Made by a program: the position numbers and the translations under genes. Below, piece after piece: positions 55,701-63,659 of a stretch of DNA of 64,000 nucleotides. Source of the stretch: Thermoanaerobaculia bacterium (lineage in GTDB: Bacteria > Acidobacteriota > Thermoanaerobaculia > Multivoradales > JAIOJS01); contig JAUIDB010000023.1 of NCBI GenBank assembly GCA_030429235.1, forward strand, positions 1 to 64,000, given 5' to 3'. Position 1 is the stretch's first letter, and each line of letters starts with the position of its first letter. The notes under the pieces were generated by a model, which worked only from the letters and a program-made list of their open reading frames with translations, searched no databases and was not told the DNA's origin.

Positions 55701-56548
55701 GTCGGCAGGGAGAACTCCCGAGGGCCTTCGATCTCCAGGAGCAAGCTCTCGACCTGCGGCGATCGATGGGCGTACGACTCGGAGAGGCGGCCTCCCTCAT
55801 CGATCTCGGCAACCTGGCGATCGAGCGGGCCAATCCGGTACAGGCGGCCGAACACTACGAAGCGGCCGTGGCGATCGCCGAAGAGGTCGGGCACCAGTCC
55901 CTCCTGGCGTACGCCCAGGAGGGGCTGGGTCGGGTGCGCTACGAAGAGGACCGGCTGACGACCGCCCAGGAACTCCTTACCACAGCGCTGGTGCGGCGGC
56001 AGGAACTGGGGGAGGTGGGTACCGAACCCGAGAACCGGATTGCTCTGGCGCGCGTGGCGGTCGAAGAGGGCGATTTCGAAACCGCGTTGCAGCAAGCGCA
56101 GATGGCCGCTGAGGTCGCGAACCGTCTCGAAGCTCCGGACCTCCGAGCCCTGGCCGAGGGGTACCAGGCTCGAGCCCTGATCTTTCTCGGGCGCCAGGAC
56201 GAGGGGCGGGCTGTCGTAGCCCGGGCGGTGCAGCGCGCCGAGCGCACGGAGAACCTCGCCCTCGGGTTGGAGATCCGACTGTGTGCTGCGCGGGTCCATG
56301 CGGCGGCCGACCGAGTTGGCGAGGCGAGAGTGCACCTGCAACAGGTGCTGGCCGATGCGAGCTTGGCCGAACTCGAGCTGTTGCGGCTCGAGGCGCTGCT
56401 CCTGGACTCCCGCCTTCTGGCCAGCGAGGGTCGGATCCGGACGGCGGAGGAAGGCCTGGTCGAGGTCAACGATTCGGCCGAGCGGCTGGGACTCCTACGG
56501 CTTCTCGAGAACGCCAGGGAGGCTTCGGCTCGCCTGGGAACCAACTAG
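52790..56548 (+). CDS. Zinc-ribbon/Ser-Thr protein kinase/TPR sensor protein
   Basis: Membrane-spanning kinase of 1252 residues. It has an N-terminal zinc ribbon (CPSCHTR...CSSCKTPF, Cys10 to Cys36), a Pro/Ser linker and a kinase domain (about 126-400). Kinase residues are complete: Lys155, Glu174, HRD 259-261 with Lys263, DFG 283-285 and GSPAYMAPEQ. One membrane helix (421-443) follows, then a TolB-like domain (about 460-600) and about a dozen TPRs. The TPR half would lie in the periplasm and the kinase in the cytoplasm. GTG start with AGAGGAG upstream and a TACAAT box at 52739. Confidence 0.92.
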   Translation: MTQEKQVVQCPSCHTRLRLATTAETPLRFKVRCSSCKTPFVVRRKDSDRGTQPLALTPSAPLADQKTIATAPTGSLGTGARPPAASSPSPPDPGPTTQDTLQTSRPSGLSPDRRTFETGEMVAGRYKIVRFIDQGGMGEVYEADDSALGQRVALKTIRPTVASDQEALARFKREIHVARQVTHHNVCRIYDLGAHRSDSPLASLYPGGEILFVTMELLQGETLADRLTRQGPIPVAEGVVLARQMAEALDAAHAAGVVHRDFKSANVFLESPSPGRTRAVVTDFGLARTEDGEGLGGSLTIAGSVLGSPAYMAPEQVEGGKVTGAADRYAFGVVLYEMCTGQVPFRGETPLATAVKRLTENPPSPREIAPGLDRHWERTILKCLERHPENRFASGAAIVEALTGADLVREAREKKPPLTLHKVLMVILALVLVLAAVVVNVRVWRGSETAVDTASLLVAPTVARPAIAVMGFHNVTGNQEHAWLADGLAQMLSSELSTGGAVRLIPGENVDRARRELGLETGDGFAPDTLESLRQNLGSDFVVSGAFTLVGEVEAGQLRVDLRLQDTVADENSSAMAVTGTADQIFALVADAGEQLRDALGLRGDADTAGAFRAASQESARLYTSALARLNAQQAADAVDLLEQAVEIDPRNPRVRAALGRALHQLGYEARAIEEGRLAMELSTPLPTAERLGIEGEYRSMVGDWPAAVAIYEQLWRASPDDLELGLEMAEALLQSGNASRAREVAAVLEQLPSAAAGDVRIQLIDARAAGSQGDFRRQAERAAAAADLAGQRGERLRRAQALLLEGWALRNLGEGQHALGVTTEAEGLFQQLSDQPGVGRARLQRGSLLYDTGDLDGARRVFEQGVQTFRGLENQGGLSQALNNLAVVSKRQGELDEAERMYSESLEISTETKNRVGMANALVNLGGIDLRRGALSRGQERFDTALELAREVGDRHQEAYALYYLAVASRRQGELPRAFDLQEQALDLRRSMGVRLGEAASLIDLGNLAIERANPVQAAEHYEAAVAIAEEVGHQSLLAYAQEGLGRVRYEEDRLTTAQELLTTALVRRQELGEVGTEPENRIALARVAVEEGDFETALQQAQMAAEVANRLEAPDLRALAEGYQARALIFLGRQDEGRAVVARAVQRAERTENLALGLEIRLCAARVHAAADRVGEARVHLQQVLADASLAELELLRLEALLLDSRLLASEGRIRTAEEGLVEVNDSAERLGLLRLLENAREASARLGTN

Positions 56549-56609
56549 CGTCCACCGGCGGGCCTGTGAGCCGCACCGGTTTTGGACTGACCCCTGAGGA
56601 AACGGACTC

Positions 56610-57626
56610 ATGAGCGATACGACTTTGCGAATCGGAATCAACGGCTTCGGCCGCATCGGACGCTGTGCCTTCAAGCAGCTTCTCCAGCGCGACGGGTTGG
56701 AGGTCGTCGGCATCAACGACCTGGCCGATCTCGGCGACCTGGCCTACCTGCTCAAGTACGACTCGGTGCACGGCTGGTACTCGAAGAAGGTCGAGCGCGA
56801 CGAGAAGACACTGTTCGTGGGAAACCGTACGATTCCGTTCTTCTCGCACCGCGACCCGGCCGACATTCCCTGGGGCGACCTGGGTGCCGACCTGGTGATC
56901 GAGTCGACCGGTGCTTTCCGCCAGCGGGAGAGGGCGGCCCAGCATCTGGCGGGCGGCGCCAAGCGGGTCGTCATCTCAGCCCCGTCTCCCGATGCCGACG
57001 GCACGTTCGTGCTGGGCGTCAATGCCGACCAGCTCGACCCCGATCGCCACGTCGTGGTGTCGATGGCCTCCTGTACGACGAACTGCTTGGCGCCGGTGGC
57101 GAAGGTGTTGCACCGCGACTTCGGAATCGAGCACCTGATGATGACGACGGTCCACGCCTACACGTCGAGTCAGTCGCTGACCGATGTCCCCGTGCGCAAG
57201 CGGCGTCGAGGGCGTGCGGCCGCGCTGTCGATCGTGCCGACGACCACCGGAGCGGCTCGGGCCACGGAGCTGGTTTTGCCAGAATTGGAGGGGCGGATGG
57301 ACGGCATGGCCTTTCGGGTACCAGTCCCCGACGGCTCGGTGGTCGACCTCGTCGCCACCCTCCAACGGGACGTGACGGTCGAGTCGGTCAATCAGGCGCT
57401 GGCGGCCGCGGCGGAGGAACCGGAACTCCGTGGCATCTTGCGAGTTACGGACGAGGCACTGGTTTCCCGCGACATCCTCGGAGACCCCCACTCCTCCATC
57501 GTGGATGCCGAGAGCACCATGGTGCTGCGACAGCGCGTCGCCAAGATCGTCTCGTGGTACGACAACGAATGGGGATACTCGGCTCGGCTCGTCGACTTCG
57601 CCGCGAGGTTGGCCGCGATGGGGTAA
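56610..57626 (+). CDS. gap: Glyceraldehyde-3-phosphate dehydrogenase
   Basis: Glycolytic/gluconeogenic enzyme of 338 residues. NAD loop GINGFGRIGR; active-site SCTTNCLAP with Cys155 and His182 (VHAYTSSQSLTD). The C-terminus ends SWYDNEWGYSARLVDF, the class I GAPDH signature. N36-D37 after the second strand suggests NAD rather than NADP. GAGGAAA precedes the ATG. The following histidine kinase gene starts inside its last 58 bases. Confidence 0.95.
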   Translation: MSDTTLRIGINGFGRIGRCAFKQLLQRDGLEVVGINDLADLGDLAYLLKYDSVHGWYSKKVERDEKTLFVGNRTIPFFSHRDPADIPWGDLGADLVIESTGAFRQRERAAQHLAGGAKRVVISAPSPDADGTFVLGVNADQLDPDRHVVVSMASCTTNCLAPVAKVLHRDFGIEHLMMTTVHAYTSSQSLTDVPVRKRRRGRAAALSIVPTTTGAARATELVLPELEGRMDGMAFRVPVPDGSVVDLVATLQRDVTVESVNQALAAAAEEPELRGILRVTDEALVSRDILGDPHSSIVDAESTMVLRQRVAKIVSWYDNEWGYSARLVDFAARLAAMG

Positions 57627-59950
57627 CCGCCTCCTCGCACGACGACTGGCCCACGCTCCACAGTCGGCGGGGGTCCAGCCTCCGACGGCGTTTCGTCGTG
57701 GCGATCACGGCGCTCGTGGGGGTGGTGCTCGTCGTGCTGGCGCTGGCCCTCGGGTTGTCGAGTCGCCAGCGCCTCCAGTCCGAGATCGAGGCCCATGCGC
57801 GCAGCTACGCTCGCCTGGCGGTGGGTCCGTTCTGTAGGGCCTACGAGACCTACTTCGACAGCGGCCACAGCAAGTTCCTGCAACTCGTCGACGACCTGGC
57901 CGAACTCAGCTCGGATCTGGTAGCGGTCGAGATCTACGACACCACGGGCCGGGTGCTGTATTCGACCGGCAGCCTTCGCGAGTCTACGAGCCTCGTTCCG
58001 GTGGCCCGTCCCGACGTCGTGTCCGAGGATCCCAGAGTACGGGCGGCGGCACGGGGTCTCGACAGCGTGGCCTGGCGGACTCCGCGGCCGGTCCGGTACT
58101 ACACGGTCATGGAGCCGCACGTCGAAGAGTGGGGGCGTCATCGGTACTCGGTGGCTTTCCACTTTACCTACGACAGTCTCGGAGCAGTCACGCAGGCGTT
58201 TCTGGTGAGTCTCGTGGTGCCCACGACGCTCTCGCTGGGGATCGGACTGCTCATCGCGATCCTGTTGGCGCGGCAGAGTCTGAGCCCTTTGGAGAAGCTC
58301 ATCGCCGGCGCCCGCGACATTGGGAGTGGAAGGCTCGATCGTCGCATCGAGCTGACCTCCGATGACGAGTTCGAGGACCTGGCGTCGACGCTCAATCGGA
58401 TGGCGGCTCGACTGGCGGGCAGCATCGTGGAGTTGGAGGAGAGCAATCTCGCGTTGCAGCAGTCCAACGTCGAGCTCAAGGAGTTGGACCGACTGAAGAG
58501 CGATCTGCTGGCCAACGTGAGCCACGAACTGCGGACTCCGTTGACATCGATGCAGGGGTACACCGAGGCGATGGCCGAGGGGCTGCTCGGTCCGGTCAAT
58601 CGCGGCCAGGAGGAGGCCTTGGAGGTCTGCCAGCGCAATCTCGATCGGTTGTTGACGATGATCGGCGAGCTCCTTACCTTCTCGCGGCTGGAGTCAGACC
58701 GCCTGGCGATGCAACGGCGGGCCGTCGATCTGACCGAAGTGGCCCGCTCGACGGTGGAGGCGGTGCGCAGTGCCCGGGGCGTCGGTCGGGAACTGGTCGA
58801 GTCTTTCGGCGAGGGTCCCTTCGTGGTCGACATCGATCCCGAGCGGATCGGTCAGGTGATCGAGAACCTGCTGACCAACGCTGTCAAGTTCACGCCCGAG
58901 GGTGGACGCATCGAGTTGCGACTCGTCGGCGAGGCCGAGACAGTCTGCGTCGAAGTCGCGGACCAGGGCATCGGCATCGAACCGCTGGAACAGAGTCGGG
59001 TTTTCGACCGCTTCTATCAGGTGGAGTCCTCGTCGACTCGGCGCTACGGTGGCATCGGTCTGGGGCTCTCGATCGTCAAGCAGATTCTCGATGCCCACGG
59101 CTGCGGCATCGAGTTGGAGAGTCAGGTGGGCGTCGGAACCACCTTCCGCTTCCGGCTGCCGCGCGCGGTGGAGGAGTCCGATCGTGACCTGCCGTTGGTG
59201 CGGGTGCTGGTCGTCGATCCCGACGCCGCCTTCGCTCGGCAGCTGACGGCCGAGATCGAACGCTGCGGTTGGGGCTGGCGGGTGGTTCCCTCGGCGCAGG
59301 CGGCCAAACTGACGGTGCAGGAAGGCGAGGTCGATGCCGTGATTCTCGACCGCCTGCTGCCCGATGGTGATGCCTTCGATCTGGTGCGAGAGTGGCGGTC
59401 CCAGGACGCGACGCGTGGCCTGCCGGTGGTCGTCGTGTCGGAACGGTCTGATCAACCGGTGGCCGAGGGACTCGGCGCCATCGCGTTTCTCGCCAAACCG
59501 GTTCCCGCTGGGGTCGTTGCGAAGAAGCTCCGTCGTCAGCTCGAGCCGTCCTCGGCCCGTTGCATCCTCTTGGTGGCCGATCAGGTCGACCGGGAACTCC
59601 GCGAGACGTCCCGCAGCTTGCGGCCCTTGGGATTCTGGTGGCGGCGCTGGCGCGATAACGACTCGACCAAGCTGCTGGTCGACGGCGACCTGCGGGCGGT
59701 GGTCCTGTTCGATCGCCGCCGCAGCCCACTGACCCCCTGGGGCTCGGTAGTGCCGCTGGTCCTGGCCGCTTCGCTGCCCGTCATCGTCTGGGCCGACGCC
59801 GAGCACGCGGCAGAGGTCCGGGCGTCTCTGGCCGACGCCGGGATCGACTGGGGTGAGGTCGTATCGAGTCGCCGGGAACTGCGGCAGAGGGTCGAGCAGT
59901 TGCGCCGAACCCGGGATGGCGTTACTGTTTGGAAGGACTCTTCTACATGA
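57569..59950 (+). CDS. Hybrid sensor histidine kinase with two C-terminal receiver-like domains
   Basis: The 793-residue membrane kinase has one helix at 41-63, a periplasmic sensor, a second helix near 205-225, HAMP, a dimerisation/phosphoacceptor helix with His319 (SHELRTP) and a complete HATPase domain. A receiver-like domain with Asp594 (VILDRLLPDG) follows. A second, degenerate receiver-like domain (about 665-785) has no recognisable acceptor Asp. ATG 57569 lies 58 bases inside gap; a GTG 15 bases upstream is possible. It overlaps the response regulator gene by 4 bases (ATGA). Confidence 0.88.
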   Translation: MGILGSARRLRREVGRDGVTASSHDDWPTLHSRRGSSLRRRFVVAITALVGVVLVVLALALGLSSRQRLQSEIEAHARSYARLAVGPFCRAYETYFDSGHSKFLQLVDDLAELSSDLVAVEIYDTTGRVLYSTGSLRESTSLVPVARPDVVSEDPRVRAAARGLDSVAWRTPRPVRYYTVMEPHVEEWGRHRYSVAFHFTYDSLGAVTQAFLVSLVVPTTLSLGIGLLIAILLARQSLSPLEKLIAGARDIGSGRLDRRIELTSDDEFEDLASTLNRMAARLAGSIVELEESNLALQQSNVELKELDRLKSDLLANVSHELRTPLTSMQGYTEAMAEGLLGPVNRGQEEALEVCQRNLDRLLTMIGELLTFSRLESDRLAMQRRAVDLTEVARSTVEAVRSARGVGRELVESFGEGPFVVDIDPERIGQVIENLLTNAVKFTPEGGRIELRLVGEAETVCVEVADQGIGIEPLEQSRVFDRFYQVESSSTRRYGGIGLGLSIVKQILDAHGCGIELESQVGVGTTFRFRLPRAVEESDRDLPLVRVLVVDPDAAFARQLTAEIERCGWGWRVVPSAQAAKLTVQEGEVDAVILDRLLPDGDAFDLVREWRSQDATRGLPVVVVSERSDQPVAEGLGAIAFLAKPVPAGVVAKKLRRQLEPSSARCILLVADQVDRELRETSRSLRPLGFWWRRWRDNDSTKLLVDGDLRAVVLFDRRRSPLTPWGSVVPLVLAASLPVIVWADAEHAAEVRASLADAGIDWGEVVSSRRELRQRVEQLRRTRDGVTVWKDSST

Positions 59951-60327
59951 GTGAAGCCAGTATCCTTGTTGTCGATGACGAACCGGACGTCCGACGGATG
60001 TTGCAGGTGATTCTCGACAAGAACGGCTACGGGGTTCAGGGGGTGTCGTCGGGGCTGGAGGCGTTGGTTGCCGTCAACGAGCGCGAGCCGGATCTGATCC
60101 TCTTGGATATCATGATGGAGGGTATGGATGGTTGGGAGGTCTTGAAGCTCCTCAAGATGGAGGAACGAACTCGGGACATTCCGGTCGTGATTCTGTCGGC
60201 CCGCGTCGAGCCTCGTGACAAGATCCGGGGGCTGCAGGAAGGGGCAGTCGACTACATCACCAAGCCCTTTTCCGTGAAGGGTGTTCTGAACAGCATCGAT
60301 TTGATTCTCAATCCCACTGTGAGCTAG
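59947..60327 (+). CDS. Stand-alone response regulator receiver protein
   Basis: The 126-residue protein is a single receiver domain: acidic pair D10/D11, phosphoacceptor Asp54 (LLDIMMEGMDGWE), Ser84 and Lys106 (ITKPF). It has no output domain, so it acts by protein contact or as a phosphate shuttle. It is coupled to the histidine kinase upstream (ATGA). The EAL gene starts 26 bases after its stop. ATG 59947 is preferred over a TTG 18 bases upstream. Confidence 0.9.
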   Translation: MSEASILVVDDEPDVRRMLQVILDKNGYGVQGVSSGLEALVAVNEREPDLILLDIMMEGMDGWEVLKLLKMEERTRDIPVVILSARVEPRDKIRGLQEGAVDYITKPFSVKGVLNSIDLILNPTVS

Positions 60328-60353
60328 CCATTCCAGAAGGCAACATCATTCCG

Positions 60354-61655
60354 TTGAACGAAGAGGGTCGTGACTATCTAGAGCTGCGCGCCGAGTGGCT
60401 CAAGATGCGGGGCTGTCTGTTTGACGCCAATACCGGTTTGCCGACGCTGCCGGGGGTGGTGGAGGACGTTCGGCGACGGGCTGAGACGGGAGTACGGATC
60501 GGTGTGATCGTCCTCGACTTCAGTAGCGAGGAGCACATCGAGGAGATCTACGGCTGGGAGACCTACGACGGCGTGCTCCGACAGGTCGCACAGTCTCTGG
60601 ACGAGTTGCGAGGCGGTCCTCTCGACGAAGGCGATGTCGTAGCGCTTCAGGGCGTGCGCAGTGATCAGTTCATTCTCTTTCTGGGGCTGAAGAGTACGAC
60701 TCCGGCCGCAGAGATCGAGCACCAACGCGATCAGGTACTGTCCGAGCTCTGCCAGCGATTGCGGATCCGGGTGGGGCGTGAGCAGGAGCGCAGCCTCGGA
60801 ATGTACGCGGCTTCGGGACTGGTTCCCTACGATCCGACCACTCGGATCGAGCGCTCGATCTACCGGGCGGTCGAGGTCGTGCGAGCCAACTGCTGGCAAG
60901 ACCGGGAAGAGCAGCTCAACTCCCGTCTCGTCGAGCTGAAGCGAATCCTGGAGCACCGGGACGTACGGATTCGGTACCAGCCGATCCTCTGGCTCTCCAA
61001 CTCGTCGGTTTTCGGCTACGAGGCGTTGTCGTGTGGGCCACCGGGCAACATCTTCGAGAACCCCGAGATGATGTTTTCGTTTGCCGAGCGCACCGATCAG
61101 ATCCACGGCCTCGAGCGGCTTTGTCGTACGGAATCGGTGCGCGGCGCCGCCCGTCTGCCCGAGCGAAGCAAGCTGTTCTTGAACACCTCGGTGCATGGCT
61201 TCCAGGACTTGGTTCCCCTACCCGAGGAACTGCGTCGAGATCTATCCGCGGTGGGCTACGAGCCCAGCGATCTGGTGCTCGAGATCACCGAACGGGTCGC
61301 AGTGACCGGGTGGAAGGAGTTTCGTCAGCGCCTCGACCGTCTGCGCGCCGAGGGCGTCGCGATCGCGGTCGACGACATGGGGGCTGGCTACTCGTCGTTG
61401 CAGTCCGTGGCCGAGCTGGAGCCGGACTTCCTGAAGTTCGATCTCAATCTGGTGCGCGACATTCACGAGAATCCGATCAAGCGCGGGCTGCTCGAGAGCC
61501 TGCTGCTAATGGCCCAGAAGATCGACGCCCGGGTGATCGCCGAAGGGGTCGAGAAGCAGGAGGAGTTCGAAGCGTTGCGCGAAATGCGCGTGACCTTCGG
61601 GCAGGGCTACCTGTTCTCGCCGCCCGAATCGATGGGCTATCACGTACCCGGCTAG
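60354..61655 (+). CDS. Degenerate-GGDEF/EAL c-di-GMP phosphodiesterase
   Basis: The 433 residues contain a GGDEF-fold domain (about 20-180) whose signature is VRSDQF instead of GGDEF, so it cannot make c-di-GMP and probably senses GTP or dimerises. The EAL domain (about 200-430) is intact: GYEALS (Glu223), FLNTSVH, LEITER, VDDMGAGYSSL, FDLNLV with the Lys before it, AEGVEK and FGQGYLF. It should hydrolyse c-di-GMP. The TTG start is weak; no ATG precedes the conserved part, and an internal ATG 18 codons later is the alternative. It follows the regulator pair and is its likely output. Confidence 0.85.
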   Translation: MNEEGRDYLELRAEWLKMRGCLFDANTGLPTLPGVVEDVRRRAETGVRIGVIVLDFSSEEHIEEIYGWETYDGVLRQVAQSLDELRGGPLDEGDVVALQGVRSDQFILFLGLKSTTPAAEIEHQRDQVLSELCQRLRIRVGREQERSLGMYAASGLVPYDPTTRIERSIYRAVEVVRANCWQDREEQLNSRLVELKRILEHRDVRIRYQPILWLSNSSVFGYEALSCGPPGNIFENPEMMFSFAERTDQIHGLERLCRTESVRGAARLPERSKLFLNTSVHGFQDLVPLPEELRRDLSAVGYEPSDLVLEITERVAVTGWKEFRQRLDRLRAEGVAIAVDDMGAGYSSLQSVAELEPDFLKFDLNLVRDIHENPIKRGLLESLLLMAQKIDARVIAEGVEKQEEFEALREMRVTFGQGYLFSPPESMGYHVPG

Positions 61656-61662
61656 GAGCAAC

Positions 61663-61890
61663 ATGTCTGGCGCCGCTCGGTATCCGGAGGTCGTGGTCGA
61701 CCTGACGGGACAACTCGACAAGCCGGTGGCGTGTGTGGCCATGGTTCGCAGGTCCTTGCAACGGGCTGGCCTGGACGAGGCGGCCCGGAGTTTCACCGAT
61801 CTGGCGTTGGCAACTGCCAACGAGGATTTTCTCGCTCTGGCCCAGAGTTGGGTTACGGTTCGGTTGGACTCCGACCCGCAGGGTCGGTAG
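61663..61890 (+). CDS. 75-residue protein downstream of the EAL gene, unknown function
   Basis: The ATG has a good AGGAG site and lies 7 bases after the EAL stop, so the gene is probably real and coupled. The peptide has a short beta-like start (PEVVVDLTGQ) and two amphipathic helices (VAMVRRSLQRAGLDEAARS, LALATANEDFLALAQSW). No family is recognised. It could be a small partner of the signalling cassette. Confidence 0.6.
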   Translation: MSGAARYPEVVVDLTGQLDKPVACVAMVRRSLQRAGLDEAARSFTDLALATANEDFLALAQSWVTVRLDSDPQGR

Positions 61891-61896
61891 GGCGAC

Positions 61897-62535
61897 GTGC
61901 CGTCGTGTCCTTCTCAGGCCCCCACTGGTGGTCGGTTGCCCACGCTCGAGGCCAGCCGGCTGCGATTGCGGTGGATGACCGCTGAGGACCTGGGAGGACT
62001 CTTCGCGGTCTGGGGGGACGCCGAGACGATGCGCTTCATGGCCGACCCGCCCCTGGCCGACCTCGATGCAGCCCGGGACTTCCTCGAGTCGATCCGGCAG
62101 GGTTTCGAGGACCATTCGCTCTACCAATGGGGCATCGAACTCCGCTCCGCTGAGGTCGGCGCTCCCACCGACACCCCGGGACCGATCGTAGGGACGGTGA
62201 CCCTGGCGGGCATCGACTGGACGCACCGCAGGGCCGAGATCGGGTTCGCCCTGGAACGTGGCCAATGGCGCCGAGGCCTGATGCGCGAAAGCGTAGGAGG
62301 GGTGCTCGACTACGCGTTCGAGGTGCTCGGTCTCCACCGGATCGAGGCCGATGTCGATCCCCGCAACGTGGCTTCGATCGGATTGCTCCGGTCCCTTGGG
62401 TTCACCTGGGAAGGGCGACTGAGGCAGCGTTACTTCGCCCCGGGAGAGATCCAGGATGCGGATTGGTTCGGCCTCCTCGCGCCCGAGTGGAAGGGGCTGC
62501 GCCGAACGATGAGAGGTACAATCACGGGCCCATGA
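61897..62535 (+). CDS. GNAT N-acetyltransferase (RimJ/RimL-like)
   Basis: The 212-residue protein is an acetyl-CoA-dependent transferase: LEASRLRLRWMTAEDL start, then AEIGFALERGQWRRGLMRESVGG (acetyl-CoA loop), LGLHRIEADVDPRNVASIGLLRSLGF and EGRLRQRYFA. Such proteins acetylate ribosomal protein termini or amino-sugars; the target is not readable. GTG start, 6 bases after the previous stop. It overlaps leuB by ATGA. Confidence 0.87.
   Translation: MPSCPSQAPTGGRLPTLEASRLRLRWMTAEDLGGLFAVWGDAETMRFMADPPLADLDAARDFLESIRQGFEDHSLYQWGIELRSAEVGAPTDTPGPIVGTVTLAGIDWTHRRAEIGFALERGQWRRGLMRESVGGVLDYAFEVLGLHRIEADVDPRNVASIGLLRSLGFTWEGRLRQRYFAPGEIQDADWFGLLAPEWKGLRRTMRGTITGP
62517..62522 (+). promoter_or_regulatory. 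Possible internal -10 box before leuB
   Basis: TACAAT ends 9 bases before the leuB ATG and lies within the end of the acetyltransferase gene. It could give a leaderless leuB message separate from the upstream operon. Confidence 0.35.
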
Positions 62536-63659
62536 CGAGTACGACTCCACAGCAGCAGCGACCCCAGCGGATCGCGTTCCTGCCCGGCGACGGCGTAGGT
62601 CGCGACGTCGGCGCCGAGGCGGTGAAGGTCTTGGAAGCCACCGCCGAACGGTTCTCGCTCGATCTCGAGTTGGAGCACTTTCCGTGGAGTGCCGACCACT
62701 ACCTCGAGACCGGCGTCACGCTACCAGACGGAGCCGTCGAGGACTTTCAGGAACGATTCGCCGCCATCTTCGTCGGAGCCTTCGGGGACCCACGGGTCCC
62801 CGATATGAAACATGCCGCCGACATCCTTCTCGGACTGCGGTTTCGGCTCGATCTGTTCATCAACCAGCGCCCGGTGCGGCTTTGGAACGAGAGCCTCTGT
62901 CCGCTACGCGACAAGAAGGCCCGGGACGTCGACTTCGTCGTCTTCCGAGAGAACACCGAGGGTGCCTACGTGGGATCGGGGGGCAACTTCAAGGTCGGGA
63001 CTCCGCACGAGATTGCGACCCAAGAGGAGATCCATACCCGCCTCGGGGTCGAGCGGATCGTGCGGGCGGCCTTCGACTTTGCCGTCGCCCACGGTCGACG
63101 TGAAGTGTGCATGACCGACAAGTCGAACGCGCAGCGGTTCGTGGGTGATCTCTGGCAGCGGACCTTTGTCGAGGTCGCTCGCGACTATCCGCAGATCGAG
63201 ACTCGGCACCTGTACGTCGATGCTCTGGCGATGTTGCTGGTGCGTGAACCCGAGAGCTTCGACGTGATCGTGGCCAACAACATGTTCGGCGACATCATCA
63301 CGGACCTCGGAGCCGCCCTGCAGGGAGGGATGGGAGTGGCGGCTTCCGCCAACCTGCATCCCGGTCGCGTGTCGATGTTCGAGCCGGTCCATGGCTCGGC
63401 GCCGCCTTTGGCCGGAACCGGCCGGGCCAATCCGATCGGGGCCGTGCAGTCGATCGCCATGATGCTCGACTACCTCGGGCACCGAGGCGCCAGCGACGCC
63501 ATCGAGGCGGCGATCGTGGAGAGTCTGACCGCTGGCGCGATGACTCCCGATCTCGGCGGCTCCGCCACCACCTCCGAGGTCGGAGATCGGCTGGCCAGGA
63601 CCGTGTCCGCAACGCCGGTCGACGGCCCCGCAGCTCTGCAATGCGAGGAAACACCATGA
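62532..63659 (+). CDS. leuB: 3-isopropylmalate dehydrogenase (isocitrate/isopropylmalate dehydrogenase family)
   Basis: The 375 residues show the beta-decarboxylating dehydrogenase family: LPGDGVGRDVG, FRENTEGAYVG, TDKSNAQRF, NNMFGDIITDLGAALQGG and EPVHGSAPPLAGTG. The variant with REN/EGTEG and KVGTP resembles actinobacterial LeuB. The next gene is an isopropylmalate-synthase-like enzyme, so leucine synthesis is the best guess; tartrate or homoisocitrate dehydrogenase is possible. ATG 62532 overlaps the preceding stop; the upstream frame lies inside the GNAT gene. Confidence 0.88.
   Translation: MTSTTPQQQRPQRIAFLPGDGVGRDVGAEAVKVLEATAERFSLDLELEHFPWSADHYLETGVTLPDGAVEDFQERFAAIFVGAFGDPRVPDMKHAADILLGLRFRLDLFINQRPVRLWNESLCPLRDKKARDVDFVVFRENTEGAYVGSGGNFKVGTPHEIATQEEIHTRLGVERIVRAAFDFAVAHGRREVCMTDKSNAQRFVGDLWQRTFVEVARDYPQIETRHLYVDALAMLLVREPESFDVIVANNMFGDIITDLGAALQGGMGVAASANLHPGRVSMFEPVHGSAPPLAGTGRANPIGAVQSIAMMLDYLGHRGASDAIEAAIVESLTAGAMTPDLGGSATTSEVGDRLARTVSATPVDGPAALQCEETP

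Noticed and set aside
54128-56341. 737-codon minus-strand ORF opposite the Ser/Thr kinase TPR region
   Set aside because: Low-complexity composition, no motifs, fully inside a well-supported gene.
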